Of a stretch of DNA of 64,000 bases, positions 35,301 to 42,424 are shown in pieces. How positions within the stretch are numbered: the stretch's first letter is position 1; every line of letters starts with the position of its first letter. The notes under the pieces were generated by a model. It did not search any database, was not told the DNA's origin, and saw only the letters and a program-made list of their open reading frames with translations. The position numbers were made by a program, and so were the translations under genes. Source of the DNA: an uncultured Prevotellaceae bacterium (GTDB taxonomy: Bacteria > Bacteroidota > Bacteroidia > Bacteroidales > Bacteroidaceae); NCBI GenBank assembly GCA_947166305.1, contig CAMVDV010000006.1, positions 32,664 to 96,663 of the forward strand, read 5' to 3'.

Positions 35301-35492
35301 GATTTGCCCTTCACCCCAATGGCAACAGCCATCCACACGGCAAGGGCTGCCACCTCCTTCGGCTCTTATCCCATCTACAACGAAGCAGGCCAATGCGTCG
35401 GTCGCACAAGAGATGCCGACGACATCCGCAGCCTGCCGAACCTGAAGCCCGGCATCTACATCGTGGGCGGCCGCAAGGTGATGGTGAAATAG
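32319..35492 (+). CDS. Secreted C10 family cysteine protease (streptopain/interpain-like)
   Basis: 1057 aa. Signal peptide MLMRKTIMLCSALLFCVQSVMS; a propeptide of the Spi/streptopain type (VSREAASAAARAFLAAKGVT, YYVFNAGGDNGFVVVSGDTR); the mature protease with catalytic Cys180 in NTGCPSTAMAQILYHYKYP and His329 in GGGHSFIVDGFDG, then FHINWGWGGTSDGWF. A long C-terminal extension of beta-rich modules (about 400-1010) ends with YNEAGQCVGRTRDADDIRSL and GIYIVGGRKVMVK, a tail like type IX secretion sorting sequences. It is expected outside the cell or on its surface, degrading host or competitor proteins. Both catalytic residues are intact, so it should be active. Confidence 0.92.
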   Translation: MLMRKTIMLCSALLFCVQSVMSEPVSREAASAAARAFLAAKGVTMPSVRPAYKAPRRANADETSAYYVFNAGGDNGFVVVSGDTRAEEILGYVDHGTFCADSIPENMRAFLQTYADEIAELDEQGVTDEDVRRAPRRVNYARHTVSPILTCHWGQGLPYSLTVPYHYEPDGRYLPSNTGCPSTAMAQILYHYKYPKQVVRDIPAHTCTYRLNSGEVKSVVQPAIPAGTPIDWDHMLDSYDGTEDSIYQYAVADLVNMCGLMIGTSYSSLSGGASAIYHGAVQTYLGYDDCVLWKDRRNYDYEDWLNLLWGELAEGYPILIQGLSSGGGHSFIVDGFDGDCLFHINWGWGGTSDGWFRMSSLSSPGKDACISAKGYTRNQAVLINLRLPDDVQAPPYRMMSISDIRCIKNSVSAIYKNETGSLNSFSVALTTYDEETGKFTPFTTQQTVGNLADQASRRLTFRMANTFPEGIYELHPAARLLTSDEWVPCLSFRQEHIRATVDANGTMTLERSPRAFELHVDEVSFPGTLQKGKEQPVYLTLSNTGDEFYRELFLYAGQNGEKNFQNSRMYVQVPKNGTNTVCFYFTPDNTGTYDVWISSWQGETDYAHATVEITSAGVHDDLAVSAINIRNKTNGVIYGNRLDGIITVRNKMDRDFHGNISLQIWINDANNPSIYWSSVSRIIKMDIAAGKSANGTFNFNNLNTDRTYCIVVGYADQDGTLENGGKWSQVFRTTPGILTWKANGAIATSPDKDFFNTPNDRAGVYLNGTDVKRLTTGSTNPNTIYSFAGNVGLPDISTSLPHVNIVRACKADSIILHTGYPYYADSTITTGYAALHHTFSSRIATSGWDAITLPFAPDSIIIDSVAYKLGEESAPFAVYQLTMIGSDGKPVFEPAKRLRGQVPYIICAEKELAGKTITFVAHNTKIYGQNDIEAIVSAGAYKMRSSTFQKAMKSVYTLNADGTAFVLSETSKTVSALTPYFETTLTAEERPGRIDLPFTPMATAIHTARAATSFGSYPIYNEAGQCVGRTRDADDIRSLPNLKPGIYIVGGRKVMVK

Positions 35493-35514
35493 CATCGCGC
35501 CCCGACAAGCAAAA

Positions 35515-35557
35515 AGAGAGGATGCGTCCGGGAACACCCCGCCGCATCCTCTCTTTC
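35515..35557. terminator. Terminator between C10 protease and tcdA
   Basis: AGAGAGGATGCG (35515-35526) pairs perfectly with CGCATCCTCTCT (35543-35554). A-rich on the left and T/C-rich on the right, so it can serve both convergent genes. Confidence 0.8.
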
Positions 35558-35616
35558 CTATACATATATATAATATATCCTTTGCCGGAATGACCGGGAA
35601 ACAGTACCGTTAAGAC

Positions 35617-36420
35617 TCACTCGCCTTTGCCAGAGAGGTCTTCCCTCGTCTTTTGGCGGATGTCATTAACAACGAGACCCGCCAAAGTCATGCCGAAGAT
35701 GGCCGTAATGTGGCAGAGTGAGCCGTTGGTCTGCACTTTCGTGAACGTCTCGCTGCCGTCTTTTAGGGCCGAACCGATGTTCTTCAAAGGCTGCTCCTCG
35801 CTGTGTACGCACAGGAACTTGCAGGCAGGGAAGCACTTGTTCCGCCTCATGGTCGACCTCATGGCTGCAGCCAAAGGGTCACCCTTCACTTTCCAGAACT
35901 CCGAGACGCGCACCTTTGTGGCATCAATGCGCAGGGCTGCACCCATCGAGGAGAATAGAATAGGAGCTCCTCCTAAAGGAAGTTGGGGGGTCTGCGGTTG
36001 AGGAATCTTCTCTGTCGCCCTAACAATCAGCTCTATCTTATCGCGGAGGGAGTCGATGGCGTCAATGATGTAGTCGAAAGTCTCCAAGCAAAAGTTGTCG
36101 ACCGTATCGTGGGAAAACTTTTTTTGCAAGGCGACGATCTCTGCCTCGGGGTTGATTTCGAGCAGACGACGCCGCATGGCTTCCACCTTAGGCTCGCCGA
36201 TGGTCTTGGTCGTAGCCATGAGTTGTCGGTTGACATTGGTAGGGCAGACCACATCGCTGTCCACAAGAGTGAGGTGCATGATGCCCTCCCTCACCAGACA
36301 TTCTGCACACCAGCTGCCCACGCCGCCCACGCCGAAGATGATGACGCGCTGGGAGGCAAGCCGATCCATGCCCTCTTTGCCCAAGAGCAATTCGGTGCGA
36401 TTGAAAAGTTCTTCTGTCAT
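35617..36420 (-). CDS. tcdA: tRNA threonylcarbamoyladenosine dehydratase (ThiF/E1-like)
   Basis: 267 aa. ATP/nucleotide-binding GVGGVGSWCAECLVREGI, LVDSDVVCPTNVNRQLMA, YIIDAIDSLRDKIELI and the later VSEFWKVKGDPLAA, LCVHSEEQP and C-terminal helix TLAGLVVNDI follow the TcdA/CsdL subgroup of E1-like enzymes, which cyclise t6A in tRNA to ct6A. Residues about 142-153 (QPQTPQLPLGGAPIL) correspond to a short copy of the palindromic repeat family and are not expected. The gene overlaps the end of mutS2 by 4 bp (ATGA), so it is translated from the mutS2 transcript. Confidence 0.9.
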   Translation of the reverse strand: MTEELFNRTELLLGKEGMDRLASQRVIIFGVGGVGSWCAECLVREGIMHLTLVDSDVVCPTNVNRQLMATTKTIGEPKVEAMRRRLLEINPEAEIVALQKKFSHDTVDNFCLETFDYIIDAIDSLRDKIELIVRATEKIPQPQTPQLPLGGAPILFSSMGAALRIDATKVRVSEFWKVKGDPLAAAMRSTMRRNKCFPACKFLCVHSEEQPLKNIGSALKDGSETFTKVQTNGSLCHITAIFGMTLAGLVVNDIRQKTREDLSGKGE

Positions 36421-38987
36421 TCCCTAAATTCTATTACGGTGATGCCTGCGCCACCGAACTGGACGTGCTCGTCGTGGAAGCGGACGATGCCAGGAATGGT
36501 AGCAAGGTATTGTCGGATGGCCTGCCGAAGAGCGCCGGTGCCAGTGCCGTGGAGGATGCGAACGCGTGAGGCATTCACCATAATGGCATCGTCCACGAAG
36601 TAAGTGACTGCTTGAATAGCTTCGTCGGCACGCATTCCTCGCACGTCAATCTCTTGCTTAAAGTTGAGATTATGTTGGTGGAGGATAGGAGAACCCCCAT
36701 TCCCTTTTGGTGAGAGTTCCTGCTGCGAATAAACTCCCCCTGAAGGGGATTGGGAGGTCTGCTGTTGGGATATATTCTTCTCTTCCCTCTCTAATCGCTT
36801 GAGGTCAACAAGGGTGCGCATCATGCCGAACGTGACGGTGGCCTGTTTGCCCTTGATGGCGGTGATGGTGCCAACGGAGGTCTGCCCTTTGATGCGGACG
36901 GTATCGCCCACTTCGAGTTCCTTGTTGGCGGTCGCGGAAGGCTTCGAGGTGGAAGAGTCTTCTCCCTGGATGGCTTTTTGGGCCGCAGCTTCCTTCTTCG
37001 CTGCCTGCCTTTCGGCATGACGCTGACGGCGGGCTTCTATCTGCTGGCGTTTCTTTTCGACGTAAGCGTCAAGCTCTTCTTGACTCATCTGCCCCACTTC
37101 CTGGCGGAACGACTGCAGCTGTTGGCGGGCGGAGCGCGTCCTCTCCTTGTCTGCCTGCGCCTCTTTTATCTCTCTAATCGTGTTCTCCACCTGAGCATTG
37201 GCTGCGGCGATGATTTTGTCGGCTTCGGCTTTTGCTTCCTTGATGATTTCTTTTCGCTTTCCTCGCAGCTCTTCTATTTCGCGTTCGTACTGCTCGATGG
37301 TCTGCAGCATCTGCTTTTCCTGCGAATGGATGGCTTGGCGTTTGCCTTCCCAGTAGCGTTTGTCGCGTGTGATGTCGAGCAGATACTTGTCGGCATTAAC
37401 GTAGTCCCGTCCCACAAGCTCGGTAGCTTCGGCAATGACGTCTTCGGGAATGCCTATTTTCCTTGCTATCTCTACGGCGAAACTGCTGCCGGGGTTGCCA
37501 ATTTGGAGTTGGAAGAGTGCAGACATCTTCTGCCGGTCGTAGAGCATAGCGCCGTTGACTACGCCTTTTGTCCCTTCGGCAAAGTGCTTAAGGTTCTGGT
37601 AGTGAGTGGTGATGACGCCGAAGGTTCCCTTTTCCACGAAACGCCCTAAGACGGCTTCGGCAATGGCTCCTCCGATGGTTGGCTCTGTGCCTCCGCCAAA
37701 CTCGTCTATTAATAATAATGTAGAGGGTGTGCATCCAGCCATCATGCGCTTCATGTTGAGCAGATGGCTGCTGTAGGTGCTGAGGTCGTCGTCAATGCTT
37801 TGCTCATCCCCGATGTCGATGAAGAGCTTACTGAAAATGCCTGCCCGGGAGCCATCGGCAAGGGGAATGGGCAGACCGCACTGGAGCATATACTGGAGCA
37901 GCCCGACGGTCTTGAGACAGACGCTCTTGCCGCCGGCATTCGGTCCGCTGATGATGAGGATACGCTGCCGTTTGTTCAGCGTGATGCTGAGGGGAACAAT
38001 CTTCTGTCCTTGCGACCGAAGCTTGGCTTCGAGCAGAGGGTGACGGGCATCGAACCAGTCGATGAGCGGCGTGGAGTATATCTCGGGAGAGCGAGCGGCG
38101 AGGGCTGTGGTCAGTTGGTGCTTGGCGAGGAGGAACTCAATGTCGGCCAGGAACTCAAAACCTCGCAGCAGTTCCTTCTGATTGGGACGGAGCTGTTCGG
38201 TGAGGTCGCGCAGGATGCGAATCACTTCTCGCTTTTCGTCGGCCTCGAGCTCACGGATGCGATTGTTGGCTTCCACTACCTCGGCAGGTTCTATGAAGAC
38301 GGTTTTGCCCGTTGCACTCTCGTCGTGGACGATGCCCTTGATGCGGCGCTTCAGTGCCGGGGCGACGGGAATGACCAATCGTCCGTCGCGCATAGCTGGC
38401 GTGACGTCTTTCTCGACAAGTCCCTCGGCTTGAGCTGCTTTCAATATGTTCGTTAGAGTCCTGCTCACACTGCCTTCTGCGTTTCTGAGCTCGCGTCGGA
38501 TGGCAGCGAGTTCGCTGCTGGCTTCGTCCTTCACTCGCCCGTACTTGTCGTGAATCTGCTCGATGCGACGGGTGATGGTGTGGAAGGTGAAGACGCCCTC
38601 GGCCAGCTTTTCGAGAGCACTCTCCACGTTGCCTCTGAGGGAGTGTGTTTTGTTTTCCTCGGATTCCTCTCGGATGATTGCTATCCAGCTGTGGAGTGTC
38701 CGCAGCGAGCGCAGGAGTTCCCAGAGGGTCTGCTCTTCGAGGTAGGTGCCTTCGATGCGGATGCGGTGGATTTCGGTGCGGAGGTCGAAGAAATCCTGTT
38801 CGGGTTGTTCGGTGGAGGTCTGCAGGATGTAGCTCAGTTCGGAGAGCTGCTGGTGGAGGGTGAGCACGGCTTCGTGGTCGGCGAGGAACTGCATGGCGTC
38901 CACCCGCTCGTGCCCCAAGGGGCTGAGGCAAAAGCCGTGGAGCATGGCTCGGACTTCGTTGAATCCTATCTTCTCTTCGAATGTCAT
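36417..38987 (-). CDS. mutS2: MutS2-family DNA mismatch/recombination ATPase with Smr domain
   Basis: 856 aa from ATG 38987 (MTFEEKIGFNEVRAMLHGFC). Core MutS-like helices and lever region, Walker A ISGPNAGGKSVCLKTVGLLQ, DEQSIDDDLSTYSSHL, Walker B LLLIDEFGGGTEPTIGGAIA, a long coiled coil (about 520-640), a KOW-like part (GDTVRIKGQTSVGTITAIKG) and the C-terminal Smr nuclease domain IDVRGMRADEAIQAVTYFVD with ILHGTGTGALRQAI. MutS2 acts on recombination intermediates and stalled ribosomes. A palindromic repeat (36690-36760; peptide SPSGGVYSQQELSPKGNGGS) is inserted between KOW-like and Smr parts. Confidence 0.94.
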   Translation of the reverse strand: MTFEEKIGFNEVRAMLHGFCLSPLGHERVDAMQFLADHEAVLTLHQQLSELSYILQTSTEQPEQDFFDLRTEIHRIRIEGTYLEEQTLWELLRSLRTLHSWIAIIREESEENKTHSLRGNVESALEKLAEGVFTFHTITRRIEQIHDKYGRVKDEASSELAAIRRELRNAEGSVSRTLTNILKAAQAEGLVEKDVTPAMRDGRLVIPVAPALKRRIKGIVHDESATGKTVFIEPAEVVEANNRIRELEADEKREVIRILRDLTEQLRPNQKELLRGFEFLADIEFLLAKHQLTTALAARSPEIYSTPLIDWFDARHPLLEAKLRSQGQKIVPLSITLNKRQRILIISGPNAGGKSVCLKTVGLLQYMLQCGLPIPLADGSRAGIFSKLFIDIGDEQSIDDDLSTYSSHLLNMKRMMAGCTPSTLLLIDEFGGGTEPTIGGAIAEAVLGRFVEKGTFGVITTHYQNLKHFAEGTKGVVNGAMLYDRQKMSALFQLQIGNPGSSFAVEIARKIGIPEDVIAEATELVGRDYVNADKYLLDITRDKRYWEGKRQAIHSQEKQMLQTIEQYEREIEELRGKRKEIIKEAKAEADKIIAAANAQVENTIREIKEAQADKERTRSARQQLQSFRQEVGQMSQEELDAYVEKKRQQIEARRQRHAERQAAKKEAAAQKAIQGEDSSTSKPSATANKELEVGDTVRIKGQTSVGTITAIKGKQATVTFGMMRTLVDLKRLEREEKNISQQQTSQSPSGGVYSQQELSPKGNGGSPILHQHNLNFKQEIDVRGMRADEAIQAVTYFVDDAIMVNASRVRILHGTGTGALRQAIRQYLATIPGIVRFHDEHVQFGGAGITVIEFRE
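36690..36760. repeat. Palindromic repeat inserted in frame in mutS2
   Basis: AACCCCCATTCCCTTTTGG at the left and CCTGAAGGGGATTGGGAGG at the right form the arms. Encodes MutS2 residues about 742-766, aligning with the uvrA insert peptide. Confidence 0.8.
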
Positions 38988-39016
38988 TTCGTATGGTTCT
39001 GGGTGTCTGTCAACTT

Positions 39017-39082
39017 CGCGTGCGACGATTGGCATCTCCGCGTGCGGCGATGGGCATCGTCGCGTGCGACGTTTTTGAACGT
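39017..39082. repeat. 22-bp periodic array, locus 8
   Basis: CGCGTGC starts at 39017, 39039 and 39061 in the gap between mutS2 and the S9 peptidase gene. GGCATCTCCGCGTGCGGCG at 39031 matches 15400 in locus 3 exactly. Confidence 0.85.
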
Positions 39083-39136
39083 CGGCTGAGAGGTGACAGA
39101 TGGCCTCGGGTGCTGTTTATGAATTGCTAATGCGGT

Positions 39137-41698
39137 TTACTTCAAATTCTTCTCCGGATACATGGTGTTCCACCAGGTGGGATCGTCCTGCAACCAACGG
39201 GCAAACCATGCCATGATGCTGTCGTGCCAGCGGATACGTTTGTTGTAATTGAGGATATGATGGTTTTCGCCATCGACCGTGATGAAGGCACATTCGCGTC
39301 CAAGGAGCTTGAGTGCGGTGAACATCTGTATGCTCTCATTGATGGGAACGTTGGTGTCGGCACTGCCATGCATGAAGAGGATGGGCGTGTGCACCTTGTC
39401 GGCTCGGAAGAGAGGGGCGTGCCCACTGTAGAGTTCCATATTGTTCCAGGGGTAGGAATGTGCGGCAGAGGTGGTGCTATAGGAGTAGCCCCAGTAGCCA
39501 TAGCCCCAGTAGCTGGCGGGATTACTGATGCCTGCATGACTCATGGCAGCGGCAAAGATGTCGGTGACGGTCTGGAGATACATCGTCATGAAACCGCCGT
39601 AGCTGGCTCCCATGCAGCCTATCTTGTCTTCCTTGACGAAGGGATGTTCCCGGCAGAACTGCTTGGTGCCCTGGATGATGTCGTCGGCTGTGTAGTCACC
39701 GTAGGCGTTGACGTGCCGAGCGGCGAACTCTTGTCCGAATCCACTGCAGCCGGATGGCTGGATGACGTAGACGACGTAGCCCATCGCTGCCCATTCCTGA
39801 TAGTTATAGTAGCTGTCGAGCAGGCGTCCGACGGGCGAGCATCCGCCGTAATAGTACACGAGCATGGGGTACTTCTCGTTGGGGTCGAAGAAGGGCGGAA
39901 GGTAGTAGCAGCCGTAGATGCTGTCGCCTCGCTCGGCACGGAAGTTCCAGTCGTGGCACTCGCCAAGCTGTATGTCCTTGAGCCGCGTAGGGTTGAGGTC
40001 GCAGAGCAGGCGGTCCTTGCCGGTTTTAAGGTCGCGCAGCCAGCAACGGTCTGTGCTCATGCTGCTCTCGCCGATGTATGCCAGGAAAGGTTTTTCCTCG
40101 GCAAGGCTGAAACTGCTATATATATAAGGTTCGGAGAGTAAGACCCTCTCCCAAGCCTCTCCCTTGTAGGGAGAGGAGCTGATACCTGTGGATGTTGAGG
40201 TGGATGTTGTAATTGCTCCCCTCCCTACAAGGGAGGGGTTGGGGGTGGGTCTGTTTGGGTCGATGCGGTAGAGGCTCTTCGTGTCGCGATTCTCACAGAG
40301 AGCGTAGATCATGTTGTCCTGTTCCGACCATTGGAACGAAGTGACGGAGGGATCGAAGTCGCGCGTGAGGCATCGAATTTCCTTGGTCTGCAGGTTGATG
40401 ATGAACAGTTCGTACTCGTAGCTGCTGGGCACTGTGCCTTCGGGCAACGTGTTTCCGATGCCTCCGAGCGCTTCGGGACTGCCAGTGACGGCGATGTATT
40501 TCTCATCGGGCGAGAAGCTGTAGGAGCCGAGGAACCCGTCGTGGCGGACAAGGGTGTCGGCTTGTCCGGTGGAGGGGTCGAGGAGTAGCAGGTCGGTGAA
40601 CTCGAAGGGACGCTCCGTGAGCTTTTCCGTGCGGATGGAGACAAGGAATCGGCTTGCATCGCGGTTTGGAATTACATAGACGTTGCGTGCGCCTTGGGTG
40701 ATAGGCGTAGTGATGCCCGTCTGAATGTCATAGAGCGAGTAGTTGCGACGAGTGCGATAGCCGGGCTGACGGTCGTCGGGCATCAGAATCTGGTGCACCT
40801 CCTTGTTCTTCTCCTCGGGCACTTTCTCGTCGATGCTCACTACGAAGTGCTTCAAATCGTCGGTCAGCCAGGCGTTTCCCTTGCCCCTGTACTTGCCGAC
40901 GGGCGTTCGTTCGCCGGTCTTCATGCTCACCGTTTCGTAGCACCACGTTCCCTCCGTCTCCCGATAGGTGCGGAGGTAGGCGTCGCCCTTGGGCAGCCAT
41001 CTCTGGAATCCGTCGAGGGCGAACTCTCTTCCTGTCTGCAGGTCGATGAAGATGTCCTTGCCTGCCGTCTCGCCGCCCTTGTAGGTGATGCTCTTGTGGA
41101 TGCGCACATAGCGGGCAGAGCTACTGAGTTCCACGCCGTTGATGCGTTCGCCGTGCATCATGTCGGCGTTCGTCCAGTAGCGTTTTCCTTCGGGATTGAT
41201 GTCGATGTGCTGTTCGCTCTCCACGGAGACGCGGAGCGTGTCGGAGCCAGCTCCGTCTCCTTCTTTTTCGGAGGGCTTGACGAGCAGCCTGATGCTCACT
41301 TCGTGTCTGCCCGGCACGAGTTCGAAGTCGCCGCCCTGCTCGTTTCCGTCAACAAAAAGTTTGTGCTTGCTCTCGCACTTTACATTGATTTTTCCCTTGG
41401 CAAAGCCCGTGTTCTGCATGGTGAAGCTTGCAAGATAGAGGGAAGTAGCAGCCCTCTTCAGAGGGATTTCCTGCTGCGAAGAAACTCCCCCTAAAGGGGG
41501 TTGGGGGGTCATTCTCTCGGTCGTCTGCTCCAACCACACTTCGTCGAGGTCGATGCGGCTGCCGTCGCTCTTGAGAGAGTCGGTCATGAATGGCTTCACG
41601 ACGGGGTAGGGACCGGAGAGACGAATGCCGGTCACGTCGATGGTTTCTGCTGCCAGGGGCAAAGTCAGAAAGCATAGAGGAAGAAATATGTTGCGCAT
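39137..41698 (-). CDS. S9 family serine peptidase (prolyl oligopeptidase/DPP type)
   Basis: 853 aa with signal peptide MRNIFLPLCFLTLPLAAET. A long beta-propeller-like N-terminal region is followed by the alpha/beta hydrolase with the nucleophile in GCMGASYGGFMTMYLQT, Asp in LFMHGSADTNVPINES and His in VDGENHHILN. The family cleaves dipeptides or oligopeptides in the periplasm. Two in-frame repeat insertions are present: residues about 63-86 (PPLGGVSSQQEIPLKRAATS) and about 482-519 (PTPNPSLVGRG ... SSPYKGEAWERV). mutS2 lies downstream on the same strand. Confidence 0.91.
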   Translation of the reverse strand: MRNIFLPLCFLTLPLAAETIDVTGIRLSGPYPVVKPFMTDSLKSDGSRIDLDEVWLEQTTERMTPQPPLGGVSSQQEIPLKRAATSLYLASFTMQNTGFAKGKINVKCESKHKLFVDGNEQGGDFELVPGRHEVSIRLLVKPSEKEGDGAGSDTLRVSVESEQHIDINPEGKRYWTNADMMHGERINGVELSSSARYVRIHKSITYKGGETAGKDIFIDLQTGREFALDGFQRWLPKGDAYLRTYRETEGTWCYETVSMKTGERTPVGKYRGKGNAWLTDDLKHFVVSIDEKVPEEKNKEVHQILMPDDRQPGYRTRRNYSLYDIQTGITTPITQGARNVYVIPNRDASRFLVSIRTEKLTERPFEFTDLLLLDPSTGQADTLVRHDGFLGSYSFSPDEKYIAVTGSPEALGGIGNTLPEGTVPSSYEYELFIINLQTKEIRCLTRDFDPSVTSFQWSEQDNMIYALCENRDTKSLYRIDPNRPTPNPSLVGRGAITTSTSTSTGISSSPYKGEAWERVLLSEPYIYSSFSLAEEKPFLAYIGESSMSTDRCWLRDLKTGKDRLLCDLNPTRLKDIQLGECHDWNFRAERGDSIYGCYYLPPFFDPNEKYPMLVYYYGGCSPVGRLLDSYYNYQEWAAMGYVVYVIQPSGCSGFGQEFAARHVNAYGDYTADDIIQGTKQFCREHPFVKEDKIGCMGASYGGFMTMYLQTVTDIFAAAMSHAGISNPASYWGYGYWGYSYSTTSAAHSYPWNNMELYSGHAPLFRADKVHTPILFMHGSADTNVPINESIQMFTALKLLGRECAFITVDGENHHILNYNKRIRWHDSIMAWFARWLQDDPTWWNTMYPEKNLK
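40141..40252. repeat. Palindromic CTCCCT...AGGGAG repeat inside the S9 peptidase gene
   Basis: Arms AGACCCTCTCCCAAGCCTCT and GGGGTTGGGGGTGGGTCT are complementary with some mismatches, as are CTCCCTTGTAGGGAG and CTCCCTACAAGGGAG. It adds about 37 codons in frame with repetitive Ser-Thr in the middle. Confidence 0.8.
41441..41510. repeat. Palindromic repeat inserted in frame near the S9 peptidase N-terminus
   Basis: GCAGCCCTCTTCAGAGGG ... CCCCCTAAAGGGGGTTGGGG; the minus-strand peptide PPLGGVSSQQEIPLKRAATS aligns with the mutS2 and uvrA inserts. Confidence 0.8.
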
Positions 41699-41761
41699 AA
41701 AAAATGAGAATTAAGGGTTGGTGTTCCGATTTGCTTGCAGTGTAAAGATTAAAATTGGGTG

Positions 41762-41769
41762 CAAAGATA
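41762..41769 (-). promoter_or_regulatory. -7 box of the S9 peptidase gene
   Basis: Minus-strand TATCTTTG, 63 bp before the start at 41698. Confidence 0.55.
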
Positions 41770-42040
41770 CGAAGAAAAATTAAAAATTAAAAAGTTAAAA
41801 GGTTAAAAAGTAAAAGTGAATAGTGAAAAATGGAAAATAGAAAAAAGAAAAAGGGGGAATTAAAAATTAAGAATGCAGGGAAGCAGCGTGGCGTGTCCGT
41901 CAGTTCAAAATTCAAAATTGAGGCAGGAAAGCGGAGAGTCGGGAATATGGGTACGCGCCGGGGAGCGTCCGCCAGCAGGATTTTGCCGCCGATGGCGTTG
42001 GATGAAAACGAAGGGCGCATAGCGATGGCAAAATAAAGGC

Positions 42041-42116
42041 ACAGGGTTATCGGGATAACCTTGTGGAATTATTGCCACAACCGCACAGGGTTATCGCCAC
42101 AACCGTGCAGGGTTTC
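42041..42116. repeat. 22-bp periodic array, locus 9
   Basis: ACAGGGTTATC at 42041 and 42085, GCAGGGTTTCT at 42107 and a divergent unit at 42063. CGATAACCCTGTGC (minus strand) ties it to locus 10. The remaining gap 41699-42424 holds A/T-rich repeats (41785-41835, 42368-42405), decayed GC-rich palindromes and the two divergent promoters. Confidence 0.8.
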
Positions 42117-42406
42117 TTCTCAGGCTTTCTGTTTTTTCCCCGATACCCATAGAGGATTGACCTTGATTTCTCGGCAGACAGACGCTTTCGCGGTGCGTCC
42201 CTACATTCACAATCTACAGATTTCATTGTCCCTATGCAAGGATGCGTCGGCAACTATTATGCAAGTTTCAACATCAAATTTTTTGTCGGGCTTTGACTCA
42301 ATTTTCTCTATTAATGTAAAAACGTGAAAATGTCATAAAGTTAAAATGTTTGTCTTGCTTTTTATATTTTAACCTTTTAACTCTTTAACTTTTCAACTTT
42401 TTTTTG

Positions 42407-42414
42407 TATCTTTG
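42407..42414 (+). promoter_or_regulatory. -7 box of the mfd-recN-tilS operon
   Basis: TATCTTTG, ten bases before ATG 42425; rules out the in-frame ATG at 42404 and implies a leader of only a few nucleotides. Confidence 0.65.
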
Positions 42415-42424
42415 CCCGCCAATT

